In this document: positions 62,265 to 64,000 of the stretch, one piece after another
How positions within the stretch are numbered: the stretch's first letter is position 1
Layout: each line of letters starts with the position of its first letter
Source of the DNA: Azoarcus sp. Aa7
GTDB taxonomy: Bacteria; Pseudomonadota; Gammaproteobacteria; Burkholderiales; Rhodocyclaceae
Length of the DNA stretch: 64,000 nucleotides
Direction: 5' to 3'
Assembly: GCF_014822185.1 (NCBI RefSeq)
Contig: NZ_QVLR01000041.1
Coordinates: 62,001 to 126,000, forward strand
Program-made: the position numbers and the translations under genes
The notes under the pieces: generated by a model
What the model was told of the DNA's origin: nothing
Database searches by the model: none
What the model saw: only the letters and a program-made list of their open reading frames with translations

Positions 62265-64000
62265 ATGTTCAAGTGGCTACTCGACAATAGTCTCGGCAAC
62301 CGGCTGCTGGTGATCATCGCCAGCCTGGTGCTGATGGCCTACGGCGCATTCACGCTCACACGCACGCCCGTGGACGTGTTCCCGGACCTCAACAAGCCGA
62401 CGGTCACGATCATGACCGAATCCGGCGGCATGGCGGCGGAGGAAGTCGAACAACTCATCACCTTCCCGCTCGAAACGACGATGAACGGCCTGCCCGGCGT
62501 GGAGGCCGTGCGCTCCATCTCCAGCGCGGGGCTGTCCTTCGTTTATGTGACCTTCGACTGGAGCACGGAGATCTTCCGAGCCAGGCAGATGGTGTCGGAG
62601 CGCCTGTCCGCGATGGAGGAAGGACTGCCGGAGGACGTGATTCCACGCATGGGACCGATCAGCTCCGTGATGGGCGAAATCATGCAGATCGCGATCCCGA
62701 TCGACACCGCGAAGATCTCGCCGATGCAGGTGCGCGAATACGCGGACTGGGTGCTGCGTCCGCGTCTCATGGCCATCCCCGGCATCGCGCAGGTCATCCC
62801 GATCGGCGGTGAAGTACGGCAGTTCCAGGTGCAGCCGGATACGCGACGCATGGCGGAACTCGGCATTGCGCTGGAACAGATGGAAGCGGCGATCCGCGGC
62901 TTCTCGTCGAACACCTCGGGCGGCTTTCTCGAGCTCACCGGCCGCGAATACCTGATCCGCAACCTCGGACGCACCTCGAATCTGGAGGATCTGAAGAATC
63001 TCGCGATTACCGCACGCGACGGTCAGCCGATCCTGATGCGCCAGATCGCGGCCGTGACCTTTGCCCCGGCGCTGCGACGTGGCGATGCGGGATTCGAGGG
63101 CAAACCGGCGGTCATCCTCGGCATCCAGAAGCAGCCGACCGCGGACACCATCCACCTCACCCGCTCGATCGAGGCCGCGCTCGACGAAATGAAGAAATCG
63201 TTGCCGACTGGCATGGATGCGCCGGTGGTGACTTTCCGTCAGGCGAGCTTCATCGAGGCGTCGATCGGCACGCTCCAGGGCAAGCTGATTGGCGCGTCCG
63301 TGTTCGTAGCGGCGATCCTGTTCTTCTTCCTTGGCACGCTGCGGCCGACGGTGATTGCGCTCACTGCGATCCCCGTGTCGATCTTCATGACGGCGCTGGT
63401 ATTCAAGTATTTCGGCCTGTCGATCAACACCATGACCCTCGGGGGGTTGGCGATCGCGATCGGCGGCCTCGTTGATGATGCGGTGGTCGGCGTCGAGAAC
63501 GTGCTGCGCCGGCTCAAGGAAGAGCGGGTCAAGCATCCCGATCACCGGCTCCACCCTATCGAACTCGTCGCGCACGCGACGATGGAAGTGCGCTCGGCCA
63601 TCCTCTACGCGACGATCATCATCGTGCTGGTGTTCCTGCCGTTGTTCGCGTTGCCAGGTATGGAGGGGCGGCTTTTCGTGCCGCTCGGTATCGCGTTTAT
63701 CGTCTCGACGCTGGCGTCGCTGGTCGTGTCGGTGACGGTGACCCCGGTCCTGTCCTTCTATCTGCTGCCGCGCATGAAGTCGCTTGAACACGGCGACACG
63801 CGCCTGCTAGCGTGGCTCAAAATGCGTTATCGCAGCACGCTGCAGGGGGTGCTCGATCGGCCCAAGGCGGCCGTGACTGCAGGAGCGATGGCCGTCCTGA
63901 TTGCTGCGGTGGCCGTGCCGTTCTTCCCGACCACGTTTCTGCCGCCCTTCAACGAAGGCACCCTGCTGATTGGCATGCGGCTCAACCCAGGGGTCACGCT
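62265..64000 (+). CDS. czcA: Heavy-metal RND efflux pump, CzcA/CusA-like (3' end outside window)
   Basis: 578 codons of an HME-RND pump are present; family members have about 1030-1060. N-terminal FKWLLDNSLGNRLLVIIASLVL is TM1, then RTPVDVFPDLNKPTVTI, the porter domain, and TM4 with GGLVDDAVVGVENV, which carries the proton-relay Asp residues of HME pumps. The TM4 pattern with two Asp does not exactly match CzcA or CusA, so the metal (Zn/Cd/Co versus Cu/Ag) is open. Frame open to the window edge. Confidence 0.92.
   Translation, partial: MFKWLLDNSLGNRLLVIIASLVLMAYGAFTLTRTPVDVFPDLNKPTVTIMTESGGMAAEEVEQLITFPLETTMNGLPGVEAVRSISSAGLSFVYVTFDWSTEIFRARQMVSERLSAMEEGLPEDVIPRMGPISSVMGEIMQIAIPIDTAKISPMQVREYADWVLRPRLMAIPGIAQVIPIGGEVRQFQVQPDTRRMAELGIALEQMEAAIRGFSSNTSGGFLELTGREYLIRNLGRTSNLEDLKNLAITARDGQPILMRQIAAVTFAPALRRGDAGFEGKPAVILGIQKQPTADTIHLTRSIEAALDEMKKSLPTGMDAPVVTFRQASFIEASIGTLQGKLIGASVFVAAILFFFLGTLRPTVIALTAIPVSIFMTALVFKYFGLSINTMTLGGLAIAIGGLVDDAVVGVENVLRRLKEERVKHPDHRLHPIELVAHATMEVRSAILYATIIIVLVFLPLFALPGMEGRLFVPLGIAFIVSTLASLVVSVTVTPVLSFYLLPRMKSLEHGDTRLLAWLKMRYRSTLQGVLDRPKAAVTAGAMAVLIAAVAVPFFPTTFLPPFNEGTLLIGMRLNPGVT

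Noticed and set aside
1-64000. CRISPR arrays, rRNA genes and intact tRNA genes
   Set aside because: None seen by eye; the only tRNA sequence found is the 3'-end remnant at 30235-30251.

Overview
The window is GC-rich DNA with codon use and gene content of a betaproteobacterium. A Rhodocyclales relative (Thauera/Azoarcus/Aromatoleum type) is my best guess from the gene mix, not from a marker gene. It falls into three blocks.

Block 1 (1-30.2 kb) is catabolic and cofactor chromosome. It opens with the 3' part of an old-yellow-enzyme/2,4-dienoyl-CoA-reductase-like flavoprotein. A full set for coenzyme F420 follows: an F420:NADP oxidoreductase, cofE, cofD, cofC and a fused cofG/cofH (fbiC). Next come cysD, a fused cysNC and cysQ, which make PAPS and clear PAP. 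After them lie a TetR regulator, a PAPS-type sulfotransferase, a DUF1214-like protein, an SDR and an F420-type LLM oxidoreductase. Beyond a strong convergent terminator, a long leftward operon carries four acyl-CoA dehydrogenases, an Ltp2-like thiolase-fold lyase, a MaoC hydratase, a MaoC+DUF35 fusion and an SDR. This is the gene complement of the actinobacterial igr (cholesterol side-chain) operon. An enoyl-CoA hydratase, a FadD3-like CoA ligase and a 3-ketosteroid-1-dehydrogenase-like flavoprotein complete it. A 16-bp palindrome in front of the F420 genes recurs (14/16) in the divergent promoter of the igr-like operon, so the parts may form one regulon for a steroid- or terpenoid-like substrate.

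Block 2 (30.2-41.5 kb) looks like an integrated island. Its left edge is a tRNA-Ser 3'-end remnant with the tRNA terminator still in place, followed by tandem 13-bp repeats. It carries hipBA, a Fic protein behind an array of six operator-like repeats, an orphan XRE protein, a HAD-like protein, a KfrA-like coiled-coil DNA-binding protein divergent from a tyrosine recombinase, and an AAA+ ATPase/subtilase pair matching the IetAS anti-phage system. An intact IS66-family element (41535-44592) with a perfect 8-bp target duplication CATGCAAC follows. It carries a pRiA4b ORF-3-like passenger gene.

Block 3 (44.6-64 kb) is metal-resistance DNA. It has a TonB-dependent receptor divergent from a NarL-type two-component system, a decayed IS1182-type transposase, a MerR-family regulator with a Cd/Pb/Zn P-type ATPase, a small secreted protein broken by an amber codon, dsbB next to recombination debris, merR-ynfA divergent from merT-merP and a GDCCVxC protein (no merA in view), a CusRS-like two-component system, and a czcI-czcC-(His-rich membrane protein)-czcB-czcA efflux operon cut by the right edge. 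Recognisable MerR-type promoters (19-bp spacers) precede the ATPase gene and merT, and a perfect cop/cus-box palindrome precedes the CusR-like gene.
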